The notes: generated by a model not told the origin, from the letters alone. A DNA stretch of 64,000 nt from Gemmatimonadaceae bacterium (GCA_016720905.1 JADKJT010000030.1:248001-312000), one strand, 5' to 3'; shown: positions 7,991 to 17,061, numbered from the stretch's first letter. Program-made: numbers and translations.

Positions 7991-8938
7991 TCATTCCTTG
8001 GGCGGCGGCGCGACCACCGGCAATCGGGTGGTGCTGCTCCACTCCTGAAAGCTCCCGTCAAACATCCTGGCGTCGTATCCCAGCAGCGTGGCCACGAACC
8101 ACAGCACCGTGGCTTGCTGTCCGATGTGGCAATAGGTGACGATGGGTTTGTCGCCTTTCACACCCGCCTGCGCCAAGAGCGTCTTGAGCTCGGATGCCGG
8201 CTTCATGAACCCGTTGGTGCTGACGGTGTTCAGGGGAATATTGACGGCGGTGGGGATGTGCCCGGGTCGCGGATACCCACCACCGTCCCCATTGTAGAAG
8301 CGTGGCAGGCGCGCATCGATGAGGGCCGTGCGACCGGAATCCTTCGAGATGGCCTCCACCTGCGCCAGCGTGGCGATCAGTTCCGGTCGTGGTCGTGGCG
8401 TAAACGTGACCGCGCTCGCAGCGGAGGGAGCGGCCTTTGTCACCGCACGCCCTTCGGCTTTCCACGCCTTGAAGCCGCCGTCCAACACGGACGTCCGTTC
8501 GAACGCGCCCAGATAGGCCAGGGTGATGAACACCCGCGTGGCCGACTGCAGGTTCTCGTCGTGTGGCACCACGACGACGCGCGACTTGTCACCGATGCCA
8601 TTGGCGGTGGCCCAGGCCGCGAGTTGTGCGACGGTTCCCATCTGCAGCGTCAACCCGCCCTCGACCTGCGGGAGCGAGAGCTCCGCCAACGTCACCAGAC
8701 GAGCGCCCGGCGCATGTCCGCTATCGTATTGCGCCTTGTTCCCCACGTGCAGCACCACCAGGTTGGCGTCGGACGCGTGCTCCGCGAGCCAGGTCGTGGT
8801 GACCAGCATCTGCGAACGCGTTTGCGCGCCCGCCACTGGCACGGCGCTCCCGTGACGACACGCCACCGCGAACAGCGCGAACGTGGCGGCGGTGGCGCAA
8901 CGTGCACGAACGCGCTGGTATCGCGAGACGCGACTCAC
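7991..8938 (-). CDS. Tandem rhodanese-domain sulfurtransferase, exported
   Basis: 315 residues. The N-terminus carries a signal with FALFAVAC, a possible lipobox. Two rhodanese domains follow. The first (about residues 45-165) lacks a catalytic cysteine at the expected place, and the second holds the active loop YCHIGQQA. This is the usual layout of thiosulfate or 3-mercaptopyruvate sulfurtransferases; substrate choice cannot be read from sequence. The GTG start overlaps the stop of the upstream M16 gene as GTGA, so it is the third gene of that operon. It converges with the zinc-ribbon gene, leaving nine bases between stops. Confidence 0.85.
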   Translation of the reverse strand: MSRVSRYQRVRARCATAATFALFAVACRHGSAVPVAGAQTRSQMLVTTTWLAEHASDANLVVLHVGNKAQYDSGHAPGARLVTLAELSLPQVEGGLTLQMGTVAQLAAWATANGIGDKSRVVVVPHDENLQSATRVFITLAYLGAFERTSVLDGGFKAWKAEGRAVTKAAPSAASAVTFTPRPRPELIATLAQVEAISKDSGRTALIDARLPRFYNGDGGGYPRPGHIPTAVNIPLNTVSTNGFMKPASELKTLLAQAGVKGDKPIVTYCHIGQQATVLWFVATLLGYDARMFDGSFQEWSSTTRLPVVAPPPKE

Positions 8939-10395
8939 GGTGTGATCTCTCGGCGGCCCTTGGCATCCCGGATTTCCACCGGGGCGATCTTGAGCGCCTT
9001 GAGCGCCGGCTCGATGCTGGCCCGGTCTCCGGCCACTACAATCGCGAGTTTTGACGGATCAATGTACTGTCGCGCAACACGCTGCACATCCGCGCCCGTC
9101 ACTGCGCCGATGCCGGTGTTGAAGGTGCCTAGCGCGGCCAACGGCACGCCGGTGGGAATGAGCGCGGCAATCTGGCCGGCAATGTCGCTGGTGGACTCGA
9201 AACCTTCAGCATACCCCAGTTGCAGGTAACGCTTGGTCTTGGCCAGCTCCGCAGCGGGCATTGGCGTGCGTATCCCGTTGAGCTCCTTCATGAACTCGAT
9301 AAGTGCCGAATCGGTTTTCGCCGCGACGATTTCCGCGCGAGCGGTGAACGCGCCCGGCTGGCGTCGCATGGAGAATCCCGAACTCGCGCCGTACGTGTAC
9401 CCCTTCGTTTCCCGCAGGTTCTGATTGAGTCGGGCGGTGAATGATGCGCCCAGTGCCGTATTCATCACCATCAAGGGGTAGTAGTCCTTGGTGCTTCGCG
9501 CCACGCCAATACCGCCAATCCGAAATGACGTTTGCGGGGCATTGGTCTTGTCGACGATGTAGACTGTGGTCGGTTTGGCCGGTGACGGCGCAATGCGGGC
9601 CTGGACCGGCAACTCGGCGCGTGTCCAGCCGCCGAACGCGGATGTTGCGCGTGTCATTGCCTCGGTCGTGGTGAGATCGCCGACAATTACGAGGGTCGCA
9701 TTGTTGGGCCGATACCACGTCTGCCAGAAATGGGTCACATCGTCCCGCGTGAACGTGTCTGCTTCCTCGCGGGTGCCGCTGGTGGACCGGCCGTACGGAT
9801 GGTTCTCGCCAAAGACGATTGCGGCAAACGCGCGGTCGGCGATGGCGGGGCCGCGATCAACTTCCTGCAGCAACGACGTCAAGCGATCGCTTTTCAATCG
9901 ACTGAACTCCTTTTCAGCGAACGCGGGGCGGAGTGCCACGTCGGCCATGAGCGCGAGGGCGCTGTCGAGGGTCGCCCGTGTTGTATGCAGGCTCACTTGG
10001 CTGAGCTCGAGTGCGGCGCCGGTATTCAGGCGCACGGCGAGATAGCCGATTTGTTCGGCAATGCCGAGCGCATCGCGAGCGCCGGCGCCTTCGTCCAGCA
10101 GATTGGCGGTGAGCGTGGCGAGCCCCGCCTTGCCTGGCGGATCTGCCTCGGCGCCAGTCCGCACCACCAGGACCACGTCGACGATCGGCAACTCGTGTTG
10201 CTCGACAATCACCACGCGCAGTCCGTTGGGCAGGGTCCGCTCGGTGATCGCGGGCAGCGTGAGCGGTTTCGGTGCTTTCAACGGTGGTGGTGTCGTCGAG
10301 GCGGGCTTGGCTTGCGCCCGAAGTGGCGACCACAGTCCCTGCGGTGCGGCGAGCAGCAGCACTGCCGCGCCCATCGTGCGAGTGAAGCGCGGCAT
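8935..10395 (-). CDS. M16 peptidase-family protein, non-catalytic subunit
   Basis: 486 residues with a signal peptide and the two-lobed M16 (insulinase/processing peptidase) fold: TLPNGLRVVIVEQHELPIV, a mid-region TFTRDDVTHFWQTWYRPNN and C-terminal domain VARQYIDPSKLAIVVAGD. Where active members have HXXEH this one reads GLATLTANLLDEG, so the zinc site is absent. Such inactive partners form heterodimers with active M16 proteins. The active partner is the gene directly upstream, overlapping as ATGA. Confidence 0.9.
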   Translation of the reverse strand: MPRFTRTMGAAVLLLAAPQGLWSPLRAQAKPASTTPPPLKAPKPLTLPAITERTLPNGLRVVIVEQHELPIVDVVLVVRTGAEADPPGKAGLATLTANLLDEGAGARDALGIAEQIGYLAVRLNTGAALELSQVSLHTTRATLDSALALMADVALRPAFAEKEFSRLKSDRLTSLLQEVDRGPAIADRAFAAIVFGENHPYGRSTSGTREEADTFTRDDVTHFWQTWYRPNNATLVIVGDLTTTEAMTRATSAFGGWTRAELPVQARIAPSPAKPTTVYIVDKTNAPQTSFRIGGIGVARSTKDYYPLMVMNTALGASFTARLNQNLRETKGYTYGASSGFSMRRQPGAFTARAEIVAAKTDSALIEFMKELNGIRTPMPAAELAKTKRYLQLGYAEGFESTSDIAGQIAALIPTGVPLAALGTFNTGIGAVTGADVQRVARQYIDPSKLAIVVAGDRASIEPALKALKIAPVEIRDAKGRREITP

Positions 10396-11780
10396 CAGTT
10401 GGCCCCTCCGGGCGCGAACGCGAGTTCCTTCTTGCCTTCTGGCACAACGGTCAGGATGATCTTGGGTCGACCGGCCACAAACGTTCGGGCGGCGCGTTGC
10501 ACGTCGGCCGCCGTCAGACGTTCGTAGCGCGCGAGATCCTGTTCGATGTACTCCGGCGTACCGGCAAAATAGTTGTAGTAGTTGAGTCGATCGGCCTTGC
10601 CAAGCACCGAGGACAATTCATCCAGCAACGAGGCGCGAACCCCGTTCTTCACCCGGGTCAGTTCGCGTTCGGTGATGCCGTTGTCGGCCACCTCACGAAT
10701 GGCCGCATCCAACTCCGCCGCAATCTGCCGGGGATGCACGCCGGGCTTGGCGGTACTGGTCAGGAGGATCATGCCATCGAGCTTGTTCGCGTCATTGCCC
10801 ATGTTGACGTCCTGGGCGATCTGCTTTTCATACACCAGCGTTCGATAGAGGCGCGAACTCTTGCCACCGGCCAGAATCTGCGAGAGCGCATCAACCGCCG
10901 GCTCATCGGCGCTGAGCGCCTTGGTGCCATGCCACGCGTAGTACAATCGCGGCAATTGCACGCGATCCTCCAGAACCAGTACCGTGTCTTTGGCCAGTCT
11001 CACCATCGGAACCGTCGGACGCACGGGCGCATCGGTGTTGCGCGGGATACTCCCGAAATACTTGCGCACCCAGACCTTGGCCGAATCCGGGTTGAAGTCG
11101 CCGGCGATGGCGATGCTGGCGTTGTTGGGTGCGTAGTACTTCCGGAAGAATTCCTTGACGTCGTCCAGGGAGGCCTTGCTGAGATCCGTCAGCGACCCGA
11201 TCACCGGCCACGAGTACGGATGATCCGGGGGAAACATGACCGGCAGCAGCGTTTCGAACGCGCGTCCATACGGCACATTATCGGTGTTCTGCCGTCGTTC
11301 GTTCTTCACCACGTCGCGTTGGAGGTCGACCTTGGGCTTGTCCATTGTCGGTAACAGCCAGCCCATGCGATCGGCGTCGAGCCACAGCATCAACGGCAGG
11401 GCGTTGGACGGACCGGTTTCGTAGTAGTTGGTACGGTCGTTGGTGGTCGAACCGTTGTTGTTCGCGCCCGCCGCTTCCAACCACTCGTCGAACTTGCCAA
11501 CGGGCACGTGCTCCGAGCCCATGAACATGATGTGTTCGAAGAGATGGGCAAATCCGGTGCGCCCAGGCTTCTCGTCGCCGGATCCGACCTTGTACCATCC
11601 GTTCACGGTGACAATGGGAACCGAACGATCCACGTGCAGAATGACTTCGAGCCCGTTGGGCAGGGTGAATTTCTCGAAGGGAATTCGCGGTGCCTGCGGC
11701 GCTTGTGCGGCGAGCGGAACCGCGACGCAGGCCAGCACGATCGCGGTGGCCAACAAGCGCGGGCGGGACGAATGCGACAT
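10395..11780 (-). CDS. M16 zinc peptidase, catalytic subunit
   Basis: 461 residues from ATG 11780; a longer in-frame reading exists but only crosses the divergent permease. The signal peptide ends near PLAAQA. The inverted zinc motif HLFEH is at residues 79-83, with the third ligand Glu161 in KNERRQ, the spacing expected for M16. Two further domains follow (FRKYYAPNNASIAIAGDF and a C-terminal M16 repeat). It is probably a periplasmic peptidase working as a heterodimer with the downstream non-catalytic protein. Confidence 0.93.
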   Translation of the reverse strand: MSHSSRPRLLATAIVLACVAVPLAAQAPQAPRIPFEKFTLPNGLEVILHVDRSVPIVTVNGWYKVGSGDEKPGRTGFAHLFEHIMFMGSEHVPVGKFDEWLEAAGANNNGSTTNDRTNYYETGPSNALPLMLWLDADRMGWLLPTMDKPKVDLQRDVVKNERRQNTDNVPYGRAFETLLPVMFPPDHPYSWPVIGSLTDLSKASLDDVKEFFRKYYAPNNASIAIAGDFNPDSAKVWVRKYFGSIPRNTDAPVRPTVPMVRLAKDTVLVLEDRVQLPRLYYAWHGTKALSADEPAVDALSQILAGGKSSRLYRTLVYEKQIAQDVNMGNDANKLDGMILLTSTAKPGVHPRQIAAELDAAIREVADNGITERELTRVKNGVRASLLDELSSVLGKADRLNYYNYFAGTPEYIEQDLARYERLTAADVQRAARTFVAGRPKIILTVVPEGKKELAFAPGGAN

Positions 11781-11821
11781 GGCGGGGCGGGAGGGGCGGA
11801 GAGGGGTTGAAGCCTGCGAGA

Positions 11822-11852
11822 TTGGACACCGGTAGCGCCCGAAATGTATACG
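11822..11852. promoter_or_regulatory. Divergent promoter candidate, permease / M16 operon
   Basis: On the plus strand TTGGAC (11822-11827) and TATACG (11847-11852) are 19 bases apart, a weak sigma-70-like pair. GTATAC is its own complement, so the minus strand also shows TATACA at the same spot and could serve the M16 operon. Assigned by eye only. Confidence 0.35.
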
Positions 11853-11867
11853 GTGCAGTTTGGGCCG

Positions 11868-13253
11868 ATGGTTTCGCCTTTGAGTGCAGACTCCGCCGGC
11901 ACTGAGCGCGTTGGTTACGACGCGCGGCTTGGCACGTTTTCCGGCACCATGCTGGTGGTCGGCGGCATTATTGGTGCCGGCATCTTTCTTTCGCCCGCGG
12001 TCGTGGCGCAGCGGGTTGGGAGCGCAGCACTCACGCTTGGTGCCTGGGGACTGGGCGCCGTGGTGGCCATCATTGGCGGATTCATCTATGCCGAGTTGGG
12101 CGCCAGGCGTCCCTTGGCCGGCGGGACCTACGTCTACCTGCGGGACGCGTGGGGACCGCTGCCGGCCTTTCTGTATGGCTGGGCGCTGTTTCTGATCATG
12201 GCAACGGGAGCCATTGCGGCCGTCGGGATGACCGGCGCCAGCTACCTGGCCACGCTGCTCGGCCTGCCAACGGACGCCATCCGTCCGCTGGCCATAGGCA
12301 TCATTGCGGTGTTGACGCTGTTGAACGTGTTGGGGGTTCGGATTGGCGCCACCACCGGCAATGTGCTCACTGTGCTCAAGCTGGCGGCAATCGGGATTCT
12401 GGTGTTGGCCGCTCTCGTGTTGTCGCCGACGCACGCGGGTGAATTGACTGGCGCCGTGGCCGCGCCGCCTGCGCTCGCCATTCCTGTCGGCGGCAGTGCC
12501 GTTGTGCTGGCGATGGGCGCGGCGTTGGTACCCGTGCTGTTTTCGTATGGGGGCTGGCAACAGACCAACGCGGTGGCTGAAGAACTGGTGGATCCGTCGC
12601 GCACCCTGCCACGCGCCTTGATCATCGGCGTGCTGGTGGTGGTCGCCACCTACATGCTGGTGAACATCGCCTACCTGCGCGCGCTGGGCGTCGATGGTCT
12701 GGCGGCCAGCACGGCTCCGGCGGCCGACACGATGTTCGTGTATCTCGGGCCGATGGGCCGGACCCTCATCACGTGCGGTATCGTCGCGTCGACCGTGGGG
12801 TTTCTCTCCATGGTCATCCTGATGTCGGCGCGCGTGTATCAGGCGATGGCGGCCGACGGTCTGTTCTTCCGCTCCATGGCCACGCTGCATCCGCGCACGC
12901 GCACTCCCGTCGCCGCGCTGCTGGCGCAGGGCGTGGTGGCGCTCGCGCTGTTGCTGACCGGTACGTATGGGCAATTGCTCGACTATGTGGTGTTCGCCGA
13001 CTGGATCTTCTTCGGGTCCACGGCTGCGGCGCTGTTTGTGCTTCGTGCCCGTGACATGCGCGACGGCATACAGCCCTCGGTGCGGACGCCGTTCCATCCA
13101 TACAGCACCCTGATATTCATTGCCGCCGCGATGTACGTGGTGATCGGATCGATCACGTCCAATCCGGGCAACGCGGCGCGCGGCGCGGCACTGCTCGCCC
13201 TCGGCCTGCCCGTGTTCGCGTACTGGCGCCGACAATCGGCGGCGTCGCGGTGA
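11868..13253 (+). CDS. APC-family amino acid permease
   Basis: About 461 residues from ATG 11868; ATG 11844 is in frame but overlaps the possible -10 element. About 12 hydrophobic segments are visible. The first has the APC helix-1 signature VVGGIIGAGIFLSP, and YGGWQQTNAVAEELVDPSRTLPRAL is the conserved helix-6/loop region of amino acid/polyamine permeases. It probably moves amino acids across the inner membrane; substrate unknown. No clear ribosome site precedes it. The stop overlaps the next gene start. Confidence 0.9.
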   Translation: MVSPLSADSAGTERVGYDARLGTFSGTMLVVGGIIGAGIFLSPAVVAQRVGSAALTLGAWGLGAVVAIIGGFIYAELGARRPLAGGTYVYLRDAWGPLPAFLYGWALFLIMATGAIAAVGMTGASYLATLLGLPTDAIRPLAIGIIAVLTLLNVLGVRIGATTGNVLTVLKLAAIGILVLAALVLSPTHAGELTGAVAAPPALAIPVGGSAVVLAMGAALVPVLFSYGGWQQTNAVAEELVDPSRTLPRALIIGVLVVVATYMLVNIAYLRALGVDGLAASTAPAADTMFVYLGPMGRTLITCGIVASTVGFLSMVILMSARVYQAMAADGLFFRSMATLHPRTRTPVAALLAQGVVALALLLTGTYGQLLDYVVFADWIFFGSTAAALFVLRARDMRDGIQPSVRTPFHPYSTLIFIAAAMYVVIGSITSNPGNAARGAALLALGLPVFAYWRRQSAASR

Positions 13254-14112
13254 GGGCACCCCGCGTTACGGCGTTGTTCGTGCATCCCATCAAGTCGGCG
13301 GCCGCGATTCCGGTCGACGCGCTGGCGCTGGACGATCGCGGCGCCGTCGGGGATCGCCGATGGCTGGTGATCGATGACGACGGTGTGCAGATCACTGCTC
13401 GGGAAACATCGGCGCTGGCGATGGTCCGCCCGTACTTTGCCAACGCCGCTGTCGCGCCAGACCACCGGACAAACACTGACGGACCGTTGTTGCTCGATGC
13501 GCCCGGGCTGTCGCGCTTCTCGCTGCGACTGCCGGCCACTGCGGCAACGCGTGCGGTGCGCGTGTGGGCCGACACGGTGGATGCGCACGATGCTGGTGAT
13601 GCCGTGGCGGCGTGGATGTCCGAAGCGATCAGGCGACGGTGTCGTGTCGTGCGACTGGCCGAGCACGCCCGGCGCCCCCTCGCGCCCAAATATGCGGGGA
13701 CACTGCCGAACGAGGGACGCCGCGTGGCGTTCTCCGACGGGGCGCCGCTCCTGATATTGAGTCAGGCGAGTGTCGACGCACTCAGCGCACGGCTGGTGGA
13801 GCAGGGGGCGACCCGACCACCGTTTCACGTTTTCGCCCCAATATTCTGCTGTCGGCCACGACGCCGCACGAAGAGGACTCGTGGACGCGCATTCGCATTG
13901 GCGACGTGGACGTCGCCATCGGCGCGCCGTGCGAGCGGTGTGTGATGACGACCGTGGATCCGCTCACCGGGGAGAAAGGTCTTGAGCCATTGCGCACCCT
14001 GGCCACCTATCGACGGCAGAACGGCTCGGTGATGTTCGGCATGAACGCCACGCATGGGGCGATCGGCATCATTCGTGTCGGGGATGTCGTGCGGGTAGAG
14101 ACGGGAGACTGA
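13250..14112 (+). pseudogene. MOSC-domain protein, split by a one-base frameshift
   Basis: The first frame (GTG 13250) encodes a MOSC N-terminal barrel (VTALFVHPIKSAAAI, VGDRRWLVIDDDG) and part of the MOSC domain up to LSARLVEQG. The rest of the domain continues one frame back: SRFRPNILL, then APCERCVMTTVDP with the conserved cysteine and GEKGLEPLRTLATYR, ending at 14112. The switch lies in a run of five G at 13804-13808; one more G would restore about 287 residues, a normal length. Without it the product ends near 13945 and lacks the cysteine. MOSC proteins bind molybdenum cofactor or sulfur. Causes could be sequencing error, decay or -1 slippage. Confidence 0.85.
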
Positions 14113-16051
14113 AGACGGCAGACGGGAGACATTCTCGTGCGGGACGTCTCCCGTCTTGCGTCTCCCGTCTCCCGTCTCCTACAACGCCGGGCGCCGGAGA
14201 TGAAAGTCGGTGGCCTTCTGAAATTGATGTGCGACCGACAGGATCATGTCGTCGTTGAACAGGTTGCCGGTGATCACCGCGCAAATGGGTTGCGGCTTGT
14301 ACGTTGGTGGCGGTGGCGCGGCCGCCGCATCGGCACCACCGCGTCCGCCGCCTCCGCCGTCCGCCGCCTCCGCGTCCGCCGCCTCCGCCGCCAAACTGCG
14401 GCACGTCAAACTTGTACGGGACCACCGCGCAGGGGTGACCGGTTTGCGCGTTCGGCCCCACGTCGGCATTCGGCCCGCCAATGAACAAGTCCAGGTCCTT
14501 CATGTACTCGCCCCACTTGGCCACCAGCACCATGCGTCGGCGCTGATTCTGCATGAACTCGAAGGCGCGCGCCGTGCGACCGCCCACGAAGCGCGGATTC
14601 CAGTCGGCAGGCGCCATCGGACTCGTATTCGGTGGCGGATTGCCGAACGGCGCGTTGTTGCCGCGGCCGTCGGCCGCGGGTTCGGGCAGCGCGGTGAGAT
14701 CGAGCCCGATTTCCTTCGCCTTGCGTTGCACATAGGAATCGAAGGCAGCCGCGTACTCGACATTCAGTCCGCCACCACCCACACCGGGCACCGTGGGACG
14801 CGGCCCCACATCCTTTGGCGTCATGCCCAGCGCCTTCAACTTCTCGACCAGTTCTTTCGGCGCGTTGGGATCAACACCAATGCGCAGCGATGAGAGTTTG
14901 AGCGCGCGATCGAATTGGAACGGCGTGGTGAGGGTGGACGGATCCTTCTCGTCGACACCGTGATAGGCGTTGAACACCATCGCGCAGTCTTCGATGCTAC
15001 GGCAAATGGGGCCGACGCGATCCTGCGACCACGCCAACACCATCCCGCCGTGTCGTGATGTGCGTCCGAACGTGGGCCGCAGCGCACTCAGGCCGCAGCG
15101 TATCGACGGTGACACGATGGACCCTTGCGTTTCCGTGCCAATGCTGAACGCCACGCAGCCTGCCGCCGTCGCCGATGCGGGACCGGCGGACGATCCGCTG
15201 GAGCCGATGTTGAGATTCCAGGGATTGTTGGTGCGGCCGCGAAACCACTGATCGTTCTGCGCGAACAACCCGGTGGCCAGCTTGGCAATCAACACGGCGC
15301 CGGCATCGCGCAAGCGCACGACAATCTCGGCGTCCTCATCGATGATGCGATTCTCGAAGTCGGCGGCACCCCACGTGGTGGGCACGCCCTTGGTCGAGAA
15401 CAAGTCCTTCACGCCGTACGGCAGTCCGTGCAGCGGCCCACGATACTTGCCGGCCGCGATTTCCGCGTCGGCCTTGGCCGCTTCGGCCCGGGCCGAGTCT
15501 TCCATGATGGTGACGGCGCACAGCAACGTCGGATTGAGCCGTTTGATGCGCTCCAGGTAGATCGCCGTCAGACGCGCGGATGTGATCTTGCGCTGCTTCA
15601 GCAGGGCGGACAGGCGATGCGCCGGGAGGTAGGCGATGTCCTCATCGGAGGCGGGCATCGCGCCGCTGAACTTCTCCACGGTGAACACCGACCGATCAAA
15701 TGCGGCCCGGCCGCGCTCGCGCGCCAACTTTTCCATGAGCGCTCCGGTGCCGCCGGGATACGCCTGAAACTGCAGGGCCGGGGCTTCGCCATTGCCAAGT
15801 GCCAGCGGCGGCACGATGGGCGGCTGAAACAGGCTGGCCGGCAGTTCGATGGTTGGTGCCCAGTCCTCCGGTGCGGGCAATGGCGCGCCCTGCGCCCGAG
15901 CCGATTCAACCCCGAACGAACTGGCCGCCGCGGCGACCAGCGAGTAGAACATGAACTGACGGCGATCGATGCCGGAACTGGCTTCGAGTTCATCGGCCAT
16001 GTCCGCGACGAGTGACTCGGAGGCTTCCAGACGATCTTCGGGGGTGTTCAT
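14069..16051 (-). CDS. Tat-exported amidase-signature enzyme, C-terminus frameshifted
   Basis: 660 residues as read. Twin-arginine signal DRRQFMFYSLVAAAASSFG begins near residue 28. The amidase-signature core is intact: catalytic Lys in PYGVKDLFSTKG, serines in GSSGSSAGPASATAAG and TETQGSIVSPS. After VPYKFDVPQF a (GGGGR)n tract runs into a low-complexity arginine-rich tail. The true family C-terminus (TYKPQPICAVITGNLFNDD to a stop at 14179) sits in the next frame. One extra base in a 15-bp repeat at 14356-14371 explains this; removing it gives 623 residues. As read, the ORF overlaps the end of the MOSC gene. Start ATG 16051 has GGAG upstream. Likely an amide hydrolase acting outside the cytoplasm; substrate unknown. 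Confidence 0.85.
   Translation of the reverse strand: MNTPEDRLEASESLVADMADELEASSGIDRRQFMFYSLVAAAASSFGVESARAQGAPLPAPEDWAPTIELPASLFQPPIVPPLALGNGEAPALQFQAYPGGTGALMEKLARERGRAAFDRSVFTVEKFSGAMPASDEDIAYLPAHRLSALLKQRKITSARLTAIYLERIKRLNPTLLCAVTIMEDSARAEAAKADAEIAAGKYRGPLHGLPYGVKDLFSTKGVPTTWGAADFENRIIDEDAEIVVRLRDAGAVLIAKLATGLFAQNDQWFRGRTNNPWNLNIGSSGSSAGPASATAAGCVAFSIGTETQGSIVSPSIRCGLSALRPTFGRTSRHGGMVLAWSQDRVGPICRSIEDCAMVFNAYHGVDEKDPSTLTTPFQFDRALKLSSLRIGVDPNAPKELVEKLKALGMTPKDVGPRPTVPGVGGGGLNVEYAAAFDSYVQRKAKEIGLDLTALPEPAADGRGNNAPFGNPPPNTSPMAPADWNPRFVGGRTARAFEFMQNQRRRMVLVAKWGEYMKDLDLFIGGPNADVGPNAQTGHPCAVVPYKFDVPQFGGGGGGRGGGGRRRRRTRWCRCGGRATATNVQAATHLRGDHRQPVQRRHDPVGRTSISEGHRLSSPAPGVVGDGRRETQDGRRPARECLPSAVFSLPSLPARHPRHE
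14098..14178. repeat. Heptamer-built imperfect palindrome, copy 1
   Basis: Two 33-base arms (14098-14130 and 14146-14178) are nearly reverse complements, about four mismatches, around a 15-base centre ending GGAC. Each arm consists of repeats of GACGGGA. It lies between the convergent MOSC and amidase genes, overlapping the last MOSC codons, and would fold into a long hairpin in either transcript. A second copy with the same arm length is at 40796-40877. Confidence 0.85.
14341..14386. repeat. 15-bp tandem repeat in the amidase gene
   Basis: Three tandem units of GCGTCCGCCGCCTCC (plus strand) encode GGGGR repeats on the minus strand. Units 14341-14355 and 14372-14386 are 15 bases long. The middle one (14356-14371) has one additional C, which shifts the amidase frame. 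Confidence 0.85.
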
Positions 16052-16224
16052 GCAGCGTCTCCGTACGGTTCAAGCGAAGGCGGATGGGAACGCACCGGCG
16101 TCCCCGGACGACCGACAATACTGCGCCGGCCGTCGTCGCGTCAGGCCCGCGCGGTGGAACTTAGCGCGTCCGTCGGGTACCTTCGCCTGACGGTGGAGCG
16201 TGTCCCATCCCTCTCGGAGGTCGC

Positions 16225-16428
16225 GTGCAGCTGTCAATCCTGGTGGTCAATTTCGGATACGCCGTGTTTGGCGTTGTACTGATGTTTCTCAGTTATCGCG
16301 TCATCGACAAGCTCACCCCGCAGGTCGACTTCCCGGAAGAGCTCAAGAAGGGGAACATCGCGGTGGCCATCTTCATCGCGGCGATCTTCGTGTCGATCGC
16401 GATCATCATCGGGCACTCACTCAATTGA
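16225..16428 (+). CDS. DUF350-type small membrane protein
   Basis: 67 residues from GTG 16225 with GGAGG seven bases upstream. Two transmembrane helices (about residues 4-25 and 44-64) flank a short polar loop DKLTPQVDFPEELKKGN. The sequence NIAVAIFIAAIF resembles repeats in the DUF350 (YjfL/UPF0719) family, here as a single unit. Function unknown. Its stop overlaps the TTG start of the transglycosylase as TTGA, so the two are coupled. Confidence 0.8.
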   Translation: MQLSILVVNFGYAVFGVVLMFLSYRVIDKLTPQVDFPEELKKGNIAVAIFIAAIFVSIAIIIGHSLN

Positions 16429-17045
16429 GTCGACTGATCAGGCGCACGCGTCGACTGAGCCGGTGGTTCGTGGCCGCGCTGCTGCTGACGCCGATGCGCG
16501 AGAGCGACGCGCAGCGCTCCGGTGCGGCGCGCAAGCCAACCACCTCGCGCTACGATCCGATCTTCCGGAAATACTCCAAGCGCTATTTCAGCGTGGCGTT
16601 CGACTGGCGCTACTTCAAGGCGCAGGCGATGGCGGAGAGCGATCTCGATCCGCAGGCGCGCAGCCGAGTGGGCGCGCGCGGGCTGATGCAACTGATGCCG
16701 TCGACGTACAAGGCCGTCGCCACGAATCGGCGCGAGTTCACGTCAATCGACGATCCGGAGTGGAACATTGCTGCCGGCATCCTCCACGATCGCGACACAT
16801 GGCGGATGTGGGAGAAGTCCGTGCCAGTTGAGGCGCGGCCGCCCTTCATGTTTGGCACGTACAACGCAGGCGAAGGGCCGATCACGCGGGCCTCCGCGGC
16901 GGCGCGCGCAAAAAACCTGGATCACGCGAAGTGGCCCAGCATCGAGCAAGTCGCGCCGGAGATTCCACGCTGGCGGTACCAGGAGACGCTGGGGTACGTG
17001 CGCAAGATCGGGACGAACTACGAGGTGCTGCGAAACGGCCGGTAG
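16425..17045 (+). CDS. Lytic transglycosylase (SLT domain)
   Basis: About 206 residues from TTG 16425. A signal peptide with basic start SRLIRRTRRLSRW and a hydrophobic core ends near ESDAQ. The SLT (goose-lysozyme-like) domain follows: catalytic Glu in QAMAESDLDPQARS, then VGARGLMQLMPST and PFMFGTYNAGEGPI. It cleaves peptidoglycan between MurNAc and GlcNAc in the periplasm. TTG was chosen because it gives a full signal peptide and overlaps the previous stop; an ATG at 16494 would lose the signal. Confidence 0.87.
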   Translation: MSRLIRRTRRLSRWFVAALLLTPMRESDAQRSGAARKPTTSRYDPIFRKYSKRYFSVAFDWRYFKAQAMAESDLDPQARSRVGARGLMQLMPSTYKAVATNRREFTSIDDPEWNIAAGILHDRDTWRMWEKSVPVEARPPFMFGTYNAGEGPITRASAAARAKNLDHAKWPSIEQVAPEIPRWRYQETLGYVRKIGTNYEVLRNGR

Positions 17046-17061
17046 TGAGCAAGTGGTGAGG

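Noticed and set aside
11781..13259. N-terminal extension of the M16 peptidase of about 490 codons
   Set aside because: It is the antisense of the APC permease; the signal peptide at 11780 marks the true start.
14098..14178. CRISPR-like repeat array at the GACGGGA heptamers
   Set aside because: Units are 7 bases without spacers and are arranged as a palindrome; no cas genes are present.
14179..14481. Separate 100-codon minus-strand gene at the amidase 3' end
   Set aside because: Its residues are the missing C-terminus of the amidase, separated by a one-base insertion, not an independent gene.
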